Assembly (NCBI RefSeq): GCF_000622225.1
Contig: NZ_JHWD01000003.1
Span: 62,001 to 126,000, forward strand
DNA: 64,000 bases
Reading direction: 5' to 3'
Source: Roseomonas mucosa ATCC BAA-692
GTDB lineage: Bacteria; Pseudomonadota; Alphaproteobacteria; Acetobacterales; Acetobacteraceae
This document shows positions 7,810 to 16,326 of the stretch, one piece after another (position 1 is the first letter of the stretch; each line of letters opens with the position of its first letter). Below the pieces are notes generated by a model, which did not search any database, was not told the DNA's origin, and saw nothing but the letters and a program-made list of their open reading frames with translations. The position numbers and the translations under genes were made by a program.

Positions 7810-8964
7810 ATGCGCCTGGCCGTGCCAAAGGAAAGGCGTGCCACGGAGGCACGAGTGGCGGCGACGCCCGAGACGGTCCGCAAGCTGATCGGGCTTGGCC
7901 TGTCCGTGGCGGTGGAGAAGGGGGCCGGGCTGGCGGCGGGCATTCCCGATGCCGCCTATGCCGAGGCGGGGGCGGAGATCGCGCCGGATGCCGCCGCCGT
8001 CCTGGCCGGGGCGGGGATCGTGCTCAAGGTCCGCGCGCCGCTGGCGGCGGGCGAGGGGGAGGTGGACGAGATCGCCCTGATCCCCGAGGGCGCCGTGCTG
8101 ATCGGCACGCTGGAGGCGGCCTCCGCGCCGGAGCGCAACAGGGCCTATGCGGCGCGCCGCATCACCGCCTGCGCCATGGAACTGGCCCCGCGCATCACCC
8201 GGGCGCAGAGCATGGACGTGCTCTCCTCCCAGGCGAACCTCGCGGGCTACCGCGCGGTGATCGAGGCGGCGGGGGCCTTCGACCGCGGCTTCCCGATGCT
8301 GATGACGGCGGCGGGCACCATCCCGGCGGCGAATGTGCTGGTGCTGGGCGCGGGCGTCGCGGGGCTGCAGGCCATCGCCACGGCGCGGCGGCTGGGCGGG
8401 CGCGTCTCGGCCTCCGACGTGCGGCCGGCGGCCAAGGAGGAGATCAAGTCCCTCGGCGCCAGCTTCGTCGGCGTGGAGGACGAGGAGAGCGCCGCCGCCC
8501 AGACCGCCGGTGGCTATGCCAAGGCGATGAGCCCGGAATACCTCCGCAAGCAGGCCGAGGTCGTGGCCGCCGCCGCCGCCAGGGCGGATATCGTGATCTG
8601 CACCGCGCTGGTGCAGGGCCGCAAGGCGCCGGTGCTGCTGACCGAGGCCATGGTCGCCGCGATGAAGCCGGGCGCGGTGGTGGTGGACATCGCCGCCGAT
8701 GCCGGGGGCAACTGCGCCGCGACCGTGCCGGGCGAGGCCGTGACCACGGAGAACGGGGTGAAGGTGCTGGGCTGGCGCAACTGGCCCGCCCGCATCCCGG
8801 CGGCGGCGAGCAGCCTCTATGCCCGCAACCTGCTGACCTTCCTGACCACCTTCTGGGACAAGGAGGCCGGGATGCCGAAACTGCCGGAGGAGGACGAGAT
8901 CGTGCGCGGGGTGCTGCTGACCCGGGGCGGCGCGGTTGTCCATCCGCAATTCCAGAACAGCTGA
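7810..8964 (+). CDS. pntAA: NAD(P) transhydrogenase subunit alpha part 1 (domain I)
   Basis: 384-residue peripheral NAD(H)-binding subunit of proton-translocating transhydrogenase, which uses the proton gradient to reduce NADP with NADH. The opening [18 protein letters not shown] is the family signature. The dinucleotide-binding turn GAGVAGL starts at residue 180, followed by [13 protein letters not shown], and the mobile-loop region follows. The ATG at 7810 has GGAGG at the proper distance. It heads an operon with pntAB (13 bp later) and pntB. The split into three polypeptides is the Rhodospirillum-type arrangement, in contrast to the two-gene E. coli form. Confidence 0.97.
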   Translation: MRLAVPKERRATEARVAATPETVRKLIGLGLSVAVEKGAGLAAGIPDAAYAEAGAEIAPDAAAVLAGAGIVLKVRAPLAAGEGEVDEIALIPEGAVLIGTLEAASAPERNRAYAARRITACAMELAPRITRAQSMDVLSSQANLAGYRAVIEAAGAFDRGFPMLMTAAGTIPAANVLVLGAGVAGLQAIATARRLGGRVSASDVRPAAKEEIKSLGASFVGVEDEESAAAQTAGGYAKAMSPEYLRKQAEVVAAAAARADIVICTALVQGRKAPVLLTEAMVAAMKPGAVVVDIAADAGGNCAATVPGEAVTTENGVKVLGWRNWPARIPAAASSLYARNLLTFLTTFWDKEAGMPKLPEEDEIVRGVLLTRGGAVVHPQFQNS

Positions 8965-8977
8965 GGGGGGAACAGCG

Positions 8978-9418
8978 ATGAACCCGAACGAGAACGCCCA
9001 GGGGGCTGTCCAGGGCCTGGCGGGCCGCGCCGATGCCCTGGCGGCCCAGGCGCTGGACCTCGCGCGCCAGGCCCGGCTGCTGGCGGAACAGCACGCCCCG
9101 GTGGCGATGGAGCAGGTCGCCCATGGCGCCGCCGTGGTGGAGCCCTTCCTGCTGCTGCTGACGATCTTCCTGCTGGCCTGCTTCGTCGGCTACCACGTCG
9201 TGTGGAACGTGACGCCGGCGCTGCATTCGCCGCTGATGGGCGTCACCAACGCCATCTCCTCGGTGATCGTGGTGGGCGCCATCCTGGCTACCGGCCTGGG
9301 CGATTCCATCGCCGCCAAGGTCTTCGGCTTCCTGGCCGTGACGCTGGCCTCGGTGAACATCTTCGGCGGCTTCCTGGTCACGCGCCGGATGCTCGCGATG
9401 TTCAAGCGGAAGGGGTGA
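8978..9418 (+). CDS. pntAB: NAD(P) transhydrogenase subunit alpha part 2 (membrane domain II)
   Basis: 146-residue membrane subunit. About 45 mostly hydrophilic residues precede three predicted transmembrane helices, around residues 48-70 ([20 protein letters not shown]), 80-103 and 110-132. These correspond to the first membrane helices of domain II, which with PntB form the proton channel. The ATG at 8978 follows GGGGGGAACAGCG. It is separated from pntAA by 13 bp and from pntB by 4 bp. The Ala/Gln-rich N-terminal extension is longer than in many homologs. Confidence 0.95.
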   Translation: MNPNENAQGAVQGLAGRADALAAQALDLARQARLLAEQHAPVAMEQVAHGAAVVEPFLLLLTIFLLACFVGYHVVWNVTPALHSPLMGVTNAISSVIVVGAILATGLGDSIAAKVFGFLAVTLASVNIFGGFLVTRRMLAMFKRKG

Positions 9419-9422
9419 GGGC

Positions 9423-10832
9423 ATGTCGCATACCCTCTCGACGCTGGCCTATCTCGTCGCCGCGGTCCTGTTCATCCTGGCGCTGCGCGGGCTGAGCCAT
9501 CCGGAAACCAGCCGGCGCGGCAACCTCTTCGGCATGGTCGGCATGGGCATCGCCGTGGTCGCGACGCTGGCCCAGCCGGGCATGTCGGGCGGTGGCATCG
9601 CCATCGTGCTGGCCGGGCTGGTGATCGGCGGCGGCATCGGCGCCTATCTCGCCAACCGCATCCAGATGACGGCGCTGCCGCAGCTCGTCGCGGCCTTCCA
9701 CTCGCTGGTCGGCCTCGCCGCCGTCTGCGTCGCGGCCGCCGCCTTCTACGCGCCGCAGAGTTTCGGCATCGGCGTGCCGGGCGACATCCATGCCCAGTCG
9801 CTGGTGGAGATGTCGCTGGGCCTGGCTATCGGCGCCATCACCTTCTCCGGCTCGGTGATCGCTTTCGCCAAGCTCCAGGGGTTGATGTCGGGCGCGCCGA
9901 TCCTGTTCCGGGGGCAGCACTGGCTGAACCTCGCGCTCGGCATCCTGCTGCTGGTCCTGGTGATCGGCTTCGTCGCCACGGGCAGCGCGGTGCTGTTCTG
10001 GCTGATCGCGCTGCTCTCCTTCGGGCTGGGCTTCCTGCTGATCATCCCGATCGGGGGCGCGGACATGCCGGTCGTGGTGTCGATGCTGAACAGCTATTCC
10101 GGCTGGGCGGCGGCGGGCATCGGCTTCACCGTCGGCAACCTGCTGCTGATCGTCACCGGCGCGCTGGTCGGCGCCTCGGGCGCGATCCTGTCCTACATCA
10201 TGTGCAAGGGCATGAACCGCTCGATCGTCAACGTGCTGCTGGGCGGCTTCGGCTCGGATGCCGGCGCGGCCACGGGCGGCGGTGGCGCGGCGCAGCCGGC
10301 GCGGCCGGTGAAGTCCGGCTCGCCGGAGGATGCGGCCTACATCATGAAGAACGCCGGCAAGATCATCATCGTGCCCGGCTACGGCATGGCGGTGGCGCAG
10401 GCGCAGCAGGTGGTCCGCGAGATGGCCGACCTGCTGAAGAAGGAGGGCGCCACGGTGGAATACGCCATCCACCCGGTGGCGGGACGGATGCCGGGGCACA
10501 TGAACGTGCTGCTGGCCGAGGCCAACGTGCCCTATGACGACGTGAAGGAGCTGGAGGAGATCAACCCCGAATTCGCCGAGGCCGACGTGGCCTATGTGAT
10601 CGGGGCCAACGACGTCACCAACCCGGCGGCGAAGACCGACAAGTCCTCGGCGATCTACGGCATGCCGATCCTGGATGTGGAGCGGGCGAAGACCGTGTTC
10701 TTCGTCAAGCGCGGCATGTCCAGCGGCTATGCCGGGGTGGAGAACGAGCTGTTCTTCCGCGACAACACGATGATGCTGTTCGGGGATGCCAAGAAGGTCA
10801 CCCAGCAGATCGTCCAGGCCCTGCAGAAATAG
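9423..10832 (+). CDS. pntB: NAD(P) transhydrogenase subunit beta (domains II and III)
   Basis: 469-residue integral membrane subunit. Roughly the first 280 residues contain about nine hydrophobic helices. A Gly/Ala/Pro linker (near residues 280-300) leads to the NADP(H)-binding domain III, which starts with IIIVPGYGMAVAQAQ, the GYGMAVAQ nucleotide loop. Later come HPVAGRMPGHMNVLLAEA, the IGANDVTNPAA loop and the KRGMSSGYAGVENELF signature. All key segments are intact. It is the last gene of the pnt operon. Confidence 0.97.
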   Translation: MSHTLSTLAYLVAAVLFILALRGLSHPETSRRGNLFGMVGMGIAVVATLAQPGMSGGGIAIVLAGLVIGGGIGAYLANRIQMTALPQLVAAFHSLVGLAAVCVAAAAFYAPQSFGIGVPGDIHAQSLVEMSLGLAIGAITFSGSVIAFAKLQGLMSGAPILFRGQHWLNLALGILLLVLVIGFVATGSAVLFWLIALLSFGLGFLLIIPIGGADMPVVVSMLNSYSGWAAAGIGFTVGNLLLIVTGALVGASGAILSYIMCKGMNRSIVNVLLGGFGSDAGAATGGGGAAQPARPVKSGSPEDAAYIMKNAGKIIIVPGYGMAVAQAQQVVREMADLLKKEGATVEYAIHPVAGRMPGHMNVLLAEANVPYDDVKELEEINPEFAEADVAYVIGANDVTNPAAKTDKSSAIYGMPILDVERAKTVFFVKRGMSSGYAGVENELFFRDNTMMLFGDAKKVTQQIVQALQK

Positions 10833-10941
10833 CGCGGGCCTCCGCGCCCGGGGATGGCCAGGCCGTCCCCGGGGCTCGCGGTGGGTTCATCATCCGCCCA
10901 CCCTGCGGCCGGGAATGTCCGGAAAGGGCATCCCCAAACTG

Positions 10942-10980
10942 AAAAACCGCGGCTTGCGGGGAGGAACCCGCACCGCGGTG
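10942..10980 (-). terminator. Rho-independent terminator of rpsU
   Basis: On the minus strand ACCGCGG-TGCGGG pairs with CCCGCA-AG-CCGCGGT around a six-base loop and is followed by TTTTT. It lies 46 bp after the rpsU stop. Because pntB converges on it from the other side, it may also limit read-through in that direction, though that side lacks a strong T-tract. Confidence 0.8.
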
Positions 10981-11026
10981 TTTCAAACGGCTCTCTCCGA
11001 CCCTTCCCGGAGGAAGGGAGGAGGGC

Positions 11027-11230
11027 TCAGAAGCCCTCGCGCTCCAGGCGCTTGCGCTCGACCTTGCGGGCGCGGCGGACGGCCTCGGCGGCCTCGCGGG
11101 CGCGGCGCTCGGACGGCTTCTCGTAGTGCCGGCGGAGCTTCATCTCACGGAACACGCCCTCGCGCTGAAGCTTCTTCTTCAGGGCCTTCAGGGCCTGGTC
11201 AACATTGTTATCCCGAACGACGACCTGCAC
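11027..11230 (-). CDS. rpsU: 30S ribosomal protein S21
   Basis: 67-residue ribosomal protein of the small-subunit platform, where it helps base-pair mRNA with the 16S 3' end. The conserved opening [20 protein letters not shown] is followed by the basic helix [17 protein letters not shown] and a Lys/Arg-rich tail. The start is GTG at 11230 with AGGAGG ten bases upstream; no in-frame ATG fits the family N-terminus. It is monocistronic and divergent from def, with a clear terminator downstream. Confidence 0.95.
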   Translation of the reverse strand: MQVVVRDNNVDQALKALKKKLQREGVFREMKLRRHYEKPSERRAREAAEAVRRARKVERKRLEREGF

Positions 11231-11408
11231 GCGGCTCGGTCCTCCTGTTCCAAAAAGGGTGGTAGATGACGTGCCGAACCACAGGCGCTGACGCCCGATC
11301 CTCGGGAGCGGCGCCGATAGCACGTCCGCCGCCTGCAAGGAAGCCCTTCCAGGCGGCACCGGGCTTCCCAGATGGGATTCCCGTTTCTCTATATCCAGGG
11401 ACCAGTCG

Positions 11409-11936
11409 ATGGCCATCCTCAAGATCGCGCGAATGGGCCATCCGGTGCTGCTGCGCCGAGCCGAGCCCGTCGCCGACCCGCGCGACCCGGAGATCCGCCG
11501 CCTCGTGGAGGACATGGTGGAGACCATGCTCGATGCCGGCGGGGTCGGCCTCGCCGCGCCGCAGGTGCATGTGCCGCTGCGCCTTTTCGTCGTGCGGGAA
11601 TGGGAGGGCGGGCGCGCCCTGGTGAACCCGGAGCTGGAGGCGCTGGGCGAGGAGGTCGAGAGCGGCTGGGAGGGCTGCCTCTCCATCCCCGGCCTGCGCG
11701 GCTGCGTGCCGCGCGCGAAGCGGGTGCGCTGGCGGGCGCAGGACCTCGATGGGCGGGAGATCGGCGGCGAGGCCGAGGGCATGAGCGCCCGTGTCCTGCA
11801 ACACGAATACGACCACCTGGAGGGCACGCTCTATACCATGCGGATGCCCGACCTGACGCTGCTGGGCTTCGACCAGGAACTCGCCCGTGCCGCCGCGGAG
11901 CGCCGCAAGGCGGAAGAGGCAGAGGCCGCCTCGTGA
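11409..11936 (+). CDS. def: Peptide deformylase
   Basis: 175-residue metalloenzyme that removes the formyl group from nascent chains. The three family motifs are present: GVGLAAPQ at residues 45-52, EGCLS with metal ligand Cys90, and QHEYDHLEG with His132, Glu133 and His136. The C-terminus is a charged helix, as in type I enzymes. It overlaps coq9 by the four bases GTGA, so the two are translationally coupled. It is a second-class fit to the strict EGCLSxP consensus only in that Ile follows Ser. The gene usually sits with fmt, which is not here, so this may be a stand-alone paralog. Confidence 0.95.
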   Translation: MAILKIARMGHPVLLRRAEPVADPRDPEIRRLVEDMVETMLDAGGVGLAAPQVHVPLRLFVVREWEGGRALVNPELEALGEEVESGWEGCLSIPGLRGCVPRAKRVRWRAQDLDGREIGGEAEGMSARVLQHEYDHLEGTLYTMRMPDLTLLGFDQELARAAAERRKAEEAEAAS

Positions 11937-12538
11937 TCGCCTGCCTGCCGCCGCCGCCCCGGATCGCCCCGCCCGAGCGCAGCCCGGAGCGGGATACCCT
12001 GCTGCGGGCCAGCCTGCCGCATGTGCCGCGCCTCGGCTGGAGCATGGCCGCCCTGCGCGCCGGTGCCGCGACGGCCGGCCAGCCGCCGGAGATCGTGGAA
12101 TCGCTGTTTCCCTCCGGCGTGCCGGGGGCGATGGAAGCCTGGTGCGACCTCGCGGACCGCGAGATGGCGGAGGCCGCCGACCTGTCCGGGCTGCGCACGC
12201 CGCAGCGGGTCCGCACCCTGATCGCCACCCGGCTGCGGCTCGCCCGGCCCGACAAGGAGGCGGTGCGGCTGGCCCTGGCGCGGCAGGCGCTGCCCTGGAA
12301 CGCCCGTCTCGCCGCCCGGACCCTGGCGCGCACCGTCAGCGCGATCTGGGAGGCCGCGGGGGACCGTTCCGACGACCTGTCCTGGTACACGCGGCGCGCG
12401 ACCCTGGCGGGGCTCTACGGTAGCGTCCTGGCCTATTGGATGGGCGACCCCTCGGAGGACGATGCCGCGACCCTGGCCTTCCTGGACCGGCAACTGGCGC
12501 GCCTCGCCCGCATGCAGAAGCCCGGGAAGGTTGCCTGA
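11933..12538 (+). CDS. coq9: COQ9-family ubiquinone biosynthesis protein
   Basis: 201-residue helical lipid-binding protein of the TetR-fold COQ9 family. Eukaryotic COQ9 presents quinone intermediates to COQ7. The family region spans about residues 20-195. It includes RASLPHVPRLGWSMAALRAG at the start of the domain, the LADREMAEAADL helix, and WYTRRATLAGLYGSVLAYWM, the hydrophobic membrane-facing helix, followed by a helix ending FLDRQLARLARM. The GTG start lies inside the def stop codon (GTGA). This pairing suggests a common transcript but no mechanistic link. Confidence 0.85.
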   Translation: MIACLPPPPRIAPPERSPERDTLLRASLPHVPRLGWSMAALRAGAATAGQPPEIVESLFPSGVPGAMEAWCDLADREMAEAADLSGLRTPQRVRTLIATRLRLARPDKEAVRLALARQALPWNARLAARTLARTVSAIWEAAGDRSDDLSWYTRRATLAGLYGSVLAYWMGDPSEDDAATLAFLDRQLARLARMQKPGKVA

Positions 12539-12697
12539 CGCTTCTGCCATGGCATTTCGGCAACGAACCGCAACCCATTGCTCTCCCTCGGTCCAGCTTC
12601 CCGAAAAACTCTCCTGTGCAGGGCGGCTGGCGGCCATTATAGGGCGTGTGGGGGCAGGGGGTGCCCTCGTCATTCTTGATCGGAGAACCCGGCTGCG

Positions 12698-13237
12698 ATG
12701 AAGCCGTCCCGCTTTCTGCTCGCCGGCCTGGCAGCGGCCTTCGCCGGCGCCGCCACGCCTGCCCTTGCCCAGTCCTGCATCCAGCCGTCCGAAAAGACGG
12801 CCTTCGATGTGCGCGCGCTCCAGAGCCAACTGATGGTTGTGGCGCTGACCTGCAAGCACGAGGACGTCTATAACGAGTTCGTGAAGCGCTATAACCCGCA
12901 GCTTCACGGCGCCTACAAGACCATCGACGCCAGCTACCGCCGCGCCGGCGGCCAGAAGGCTCTGGACAGCTACATCACCTCCCTGGCGAACGTGCAGTCG
13001 CAGGAAGGCATCCGGATGGGCTCGCGCTTCTGCCAGAACAGCGCGGACCTCATCAAGACCGCGCTGGAAGCGCCGAACGACGTGACGGCCCTGTCGCGGC
13101 TGGCGGTCGCCAACAACCTGTCGAACCCGCATGGCCGGCCGGAATGCGCCACCACCACCGCGGCGGTGACCCGCCCGGCGGTGTCGTCGGGCAAGCCGCA
13201 GGTCCGCAAGGTCTCGGCAACCACCAAGAAGCACTGA
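12698..13237 (+). CDS. Secreted four-cysteine protein of unknown function
   Basis: 179 residues with a classical signal peptide (MKPSRFLLAGLAAAFAGAAT, cleavage after ALA near residue 24). The mature part has exactly four cysteines, Cys27, Cys52, Cys112 and Cys150, which could form two disulfides in the periplasm. The middle is helical (VYNEFVKRYNPQLHGAYKTI) and the last 30 residues are a Thr/Ser/Lys-rich tail without hydrophobics. I recognise no domain. It is a single gene with its own strong terminator, between def-coq9 and the OmpA-like gene. Confidence 0.8.
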   Translation: MKPSRFLLAGLAAAFAGAATPALAQSCIQPSEKTAFDVRALQSQLMVVALTCKHEDVYNEFVKRYNPQLHGAYKTIDASYRRAGGQKALDSYITSLANVQSQEGIRMGSRFCQNSADLIKTALEAPNDVTALSRLAVANNLSNPHGRPECATTTAAVTRPAVSSGKPQVRKVSATTKKH

Positions 13238-13299
13238 CGAGCCTCTTGTCGCCGGGGGCTGCCGAGGGGTCGGCGGCCAGCGGGGCGGGGATCATGAAG

Positions 13300-13323
13300 A
13301 GGGCGCCTCCGGGCGCCCTTTTT
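13300..13323 (+). terminator. Rho-independent terminator of the secreted four-cysteine gene
   Basis: AGGGCGCC (13300-13307) pairs perfectly with GGCGCCCT (13312-13319) around a TCCG tetraloop and runs into TTTTT. It lies 63 bp after the stop codon. Confidence 0.9.
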
Positions 13324-13349
13324 CGTGCCTGATGTCCGGGGACGCGCGC

Positions 13350-13382
13350 AAAGAAGAAGGGCCGGTCCTCGCGGACCGGCCC
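13350..13382 (-). terminator. Rho-independent terminator of the OmpA-domain gene
   Basis: GGGCCGGTCC (13359-13368) and GGACCGGCCC (13373-13382) form a perfect 10-bp stem with a four-base loop. On the minus strand it is followed by TTCTTCTTT. It lies 35 bp after the stop of the OmpA-domain gene, back to back with the neighbouring + strand terminator. Confidence 0.85.
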
Positions 13383-13416
13383 CCTTCCCGAAGCGATGCC
13401 TGGAGCGTCTGCGCGA

Positions 13417-14631
13417 TCAGCGCAGGACGATCTCCACGCGGCGGTTCTGCGGCTCGCGCACGCCGTCGGCGGTCGGCACCAGCGGACGGCTCTCGCCGAA
13501 GGCCTCGACCGTGATCTCCGAGCGCTGCACGCCCTGGCGCACCAGCTCGGCGGCCACGGCGTCGGCGCGGCGGCGCGACAGGCCCATGTTGTACTGCGGC
13601 GTACCGGAGCGGTCGGCGTGGCCGGCCACCTCGATGCGGGTCGAGCCCGTGCTACGCGCGTTCTGCGCCGCCTCGGTGATGATCTGCCGGGCGCGGTCCG
13701 TCAGATTGTAACGGTCCCAGTCGAAGAACACGAGGTAGGTGCGGGCCACGGCCTGCGGAGCCTGCGGCACGACCGGCGGAGCGGCCACGGGCGCCGGCGG
13801 GGTCCACAGCGCGTAGCGCAGGCCCAGCATGGCGGAGTGGTTGTTCGCGCCGTCGATCTCGAACTTGCCGCGGGTCGGGACTTGGCCCGAGGCGGTGCGC
13901 ACGACGCCGTCATACTTGGTCTGCAGCGTGCCGAGGTAGCGGTACTCGGCCGTCAGCGACAGGCCAGGCACGGCCGGGATCGGGAAGGCCAGACCGGCGA
14001 TGCCCTGGTAGCCGAAGGCACCTGCGGTATCGTCGACGGTGATCGTATCACCCGGACGGCCGACGCTGTTCACCCGCGTGCCGCCGACATTGTCCAGATC
14101 CGTCCAGATCCAGCCCACGCCACCGCCGACATAGGGCACGACCGGGATCGGCATGTTCGGGAACCAGGCCGGCAGCTGGAAGTCGTAGTAGCCGTTCACC
14201 ATCACGCCGTACTGGCGCATACGGCCGGTGCCGCTGAAGAAGTTGCCGCTGGTGCTGCCCACGCCACGGCTGGACCAGCCGCCGACCTTGCTGGTGGGAT
14301 TGTCGCGGAAGTTGCCCTCGACCTCGGCGCGCAGACCGTTGCCGAAGCCCCAGCCGACGGCGACCTGGCCGCCCCAGCCTTCGCTGAACTTGAACGAGCC
14401 CTGGCGGTTGCCCACCGTGGCGTCGAAGAAGCCGTTGGCGCCGCCATCGGAGGTGGCGTTGCGCTTGTCGGCGTGGTTCCAGCCGGCGCCGCCGGACAGG
14501 TACAGGCCGGTGACAGGCTGCGCGACCGGGGTGGCCAGCCAGCTCGGCGGCGTCCACCAGGCGGACTGCGCCATCGCGACACCAGGGGCCATGAAGAGGG
14601 TCGTCGCGAGCAACGCGTGACGGAGTTTCAT
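13417..14631 (-). CDS. Outer-membrane beta-barrel protein with C-terminal OmpA peptidoglycan-binding domain
   Basis: 404 residues. The signal peptide MKLRHALLATTLFMAPGVAMA is followed by about 250 residues rich in Gly, Asn and aromatic residues alternating as barrel strands (GLYLSGGAGWNHADKRN, GNGLRAEVEGNFRDN, SLTAEYRYLGTLQTKYDG). A short Pro/Ala linker leads to the OmpA-like domain (about 290-404), with VFFDWDRYNL, the peptidoglycan-binding segment EVAGHADRSGTPQYNMGLSRRRA, and NRRVEIVL at the end. It anchors the outer membrane to the wall. The ATG at 14631 was preferred because it opens the signal peptide and AAGGA lies upstream. A long upstream region suggests regulated or strong expression. 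Confidence 0.93.
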   Translation of the reverse strand: MKLRHALLATTLFMAPGVAMAQSAWWTPPSWLATPVAQPVTGLYLSGGAGWNHADKRNATSDGGANGFFDATVGNRQGSFKFSEGWGGQVAVGWGFGNGLRAEVEGNFRDNPTSKVGGWSSRGVGSTSGNFFSGTGRMRQYGVMVNGYYDFQLPAWFPNMPIPVVPYVGGGVGWIWTDLDNVGGTRVNSVGRPGDTITVDDTAGAFGYQGIAGLAFPIPAVPGLSLTAEYRYLGTLQTKYDGVVRTASGQVPTRGKFEIDGANNHSAMLGLRYALWTPPAPVAAPPVVPQAPQAVARTYLVFFDWDRYNLTDRARQIITEAAQNARSTGSTRIEVAGHADRSGTPQYNMGLSRRRADAVAAELVRQGVQRSEITVEAFGESRPLVPTADGVREPQNRRVEIVLR

Positions 14632-14735
14632 TGAGATAGTGTCCTTCATCGGGGGGACGAACGACTCTCAAAATGCACGCCGCAGCCGCGAAGCATATTC
14701 ACCAGCATGAGAGGCAGGGATGCCGGAAGGGCGTC

Positions 14736-14763
14736 CTGTGGCATTGTGGCCGAACTGCCACAG
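14736..14763. promoter_or_regulatory. Inverted repeat upstream of the OmpA-domain gene, candidate operator
   Basis: CTGTGGCA (14736-14743) and TGCCACAG (14756-14763) form a perfect 8-bp dyad with a 12-bp spacer, about 105 bp upstream of the start codon, in the 292-bp gap between the OmpA-domain and methyltransferase genes. No T-tract follows, so a protein-binding site is more likely than a terminator. I found no convincing -35/-10 pair in this gap. Confidence 0.35.
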
Positions 14764-14923
14764 AACGGACGCGGAAACCGGCACGAAGCAGGGTTCACGG
14801 GAATCAAGTGGATTGCCGCGGATGCATTCTGCGCCATCTTCCGTCCACGAATCCAGGGGCAATCCACGACTCCGGCGGAAATCGGCGAAACGCGAATCGC
14901 CCGCACCGGAAAGAGACTTCCGG

Positions 14924-16195
14924 TCAACTGGCCTTTGGCGTCAGTGCCGTGCCGGTCCGGTCCAGGGCGATCTCGGCACCGAACCAGCTCACGCCCTCGG
15001 CGACCAGGTCCATGCTCCAGCCCTGGGCATCCTGCAGTGGCAGCTCGAAGACGATCTGCACCGTCTCGCCGGGCATGATCTCCTGCGCGCTGAGCCGGAC
15101 GCGGCGGAAGTCGCGCTCCAGCGTGCCGTCCGCCAGGCGCCGCATCACGCCGAGGTTGACGCCGCCCGCACCGGTCCCGCCCGGACGCCAGCGATAGCCG
15201 CCGAGATTGCGGATCGCCACGGTGAGCGACAGCTTCTGCTTGGTCGCCGTGCCCGACAGGACCGCGATCTCGGCGATCGGCGCCTTGCGCTTGGCCAGGG
15301 GCGGGATCTCGCGGCTGTCCGGCGCCTCGCCCGTGCGGCTGAGGACGATGCAGCAGTCGTGACGGAGCCAGGAATCCAGCTCCGCGACGCCCTGCGCCAG
15401 CATGGCCGGGGAGGGGGCCGCGCCCGGCGCGTCACGGTGCGACACGCGCTCCAACTCGGCCGTATAGGCCGTGGCGCCCATCACGGCGGGCTGGCGCGTC
15501 GCCAGCCCGAACTCGCAGCGCGCGAAGCCCGCCGCCGCCGCCGCGGCCTGGATTCCGGCGGGGTCCGTCTCCGGCTCGGCGATGCCGGTGGCCCGCATCC
15601 GCGCCTGCGCGGCCGGGGAACGGGACTGGCCGGGCGCCGCGGTCATGATCACGGCGCGGCCGCCCTCGGCCAGCACGCGCTGCATCTCCGGCAGCAGCGC
15701 GGCGAGATCCCCGAGCCGGTGCAGGCTGTGGAAGGCGATGATCCGGTCCACCGAGGCATCGGGGAGGGGGATGCGGCCCTTCTCCAGCACGCCCGTCTTC
15801 AGCCGCGACGCGAGCTGGGGCAGATGGACCGAGGCGAAGGCCTTCGCCTTGCCGATCGCGGTGGCGGAAGGATCGACCGCCTGCACCTCCAGCCCTTGCT
15901 GCGCCAGCAGCCGCGACAGCCAGCCATGGCCGCAGCCGAGATCCAGCACGCGGTGGCCGGGCTCGGCCTGGAGGAGGTGGAAGGCCACCGTCAGCTGCGG
16001 CAGCACCTCCCGCACCGTCGCCGGGTCGGAGAAGGGCATGTGGAACCGTGGATCGCTGACCGGGATGCCTTCATGCTGGCTGTCCAGCCGCGCCAGCCGC
16101 TCCGCCTCGGCGGTCGCGTCCAGAAGACGGTGCGTGTCGATCAGGCCATCCTTGCCAAGGAAGGCTTCCGCGTTCTCGGGCTGCCAAGCCACCAT
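14924..16195 (-). CDS. Class I SAM-dependent methyltransferase with C-terminal beta-sandwich-like domain
   Basis: 423 residues. The methyltransferase fold occupies about residues 60-240: glycine-rich SAM loop VLDLGCGHGWLSRLL, acidic VQAVDPSA strand, and a post-motif helix with LLPEMQRVLAEGG. The substrate is unknown. From about residue 320 a separate segment has alternating hydrophobic strands (KLSLTVAIRNLGGYRWRPGG ... IMPGETVQIVFELPL). It resembles the carbohydrate-recognition beta domain seen behind some glycan-modifying methyltransferases and Wzt transporters; this likeness is by pattern only. The ATG at 16195 precedes the conserved WQPENAEAFLG start. It is divergent from a glutathione transferase. 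Confidence 0.78.
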   Translation of the reverse strand: MVAWQPENAEAFLGKDGLIDTHRLLDATAEAERLARLDSQHEGIPVSDPRFHMPFSDPATVREVLPQLTVAFHLLQAEPGHRVLDLGCGHGWLSRLLAQQGLEVQAVDPSATAIGKAKAFASVHLPQLASRLKTGVLEKGRIPLPDASVDRIIAFHSLHRLGDLAALLPEMQRVLAEGGRAVIMTAAPGQSRSPAAQARMRATGIAEPETDPAGIQAAAAAAGFARCEFGLATRQPAVMGATAYTAELERVSHRDAPGAAPSPAMLAQGVAELDSWLRHDCCIVLSRTGEAPDSREIPPLAKRKAPIAEIAVLSGTATKQKLSLTVAIRNLGGYRWRPGGTGAGGVNLGVMRRLADGTLERDFRRVRLSAQEIMPGETVQIVFELPLQDAQGWSMDLVAEGVSWFGAEIALDRTGTALTPKAS

Positions 16196-16326
16196 TCCCG
16201 GGGTACTCCAGACAATTTCCCGCGATGGTGGTTTGTTCCGAAGGAATTCGCAACCACTGGTTTGCGGCTTGCCGATCACTCCCGGCCTCCCCAATTCCGG
16301 CCCCTCGGCAGCCGAGGAAGCATGGC

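Noticed and set aside
11377-11405. TATATCCAGG shared by the upstream regions of pepF (4353-4362) and def
   Set aside because: A ten-base match in two leaders is weak, and the def copy has no -35 box at a suitable distance. Not called as a common regulatory motif.
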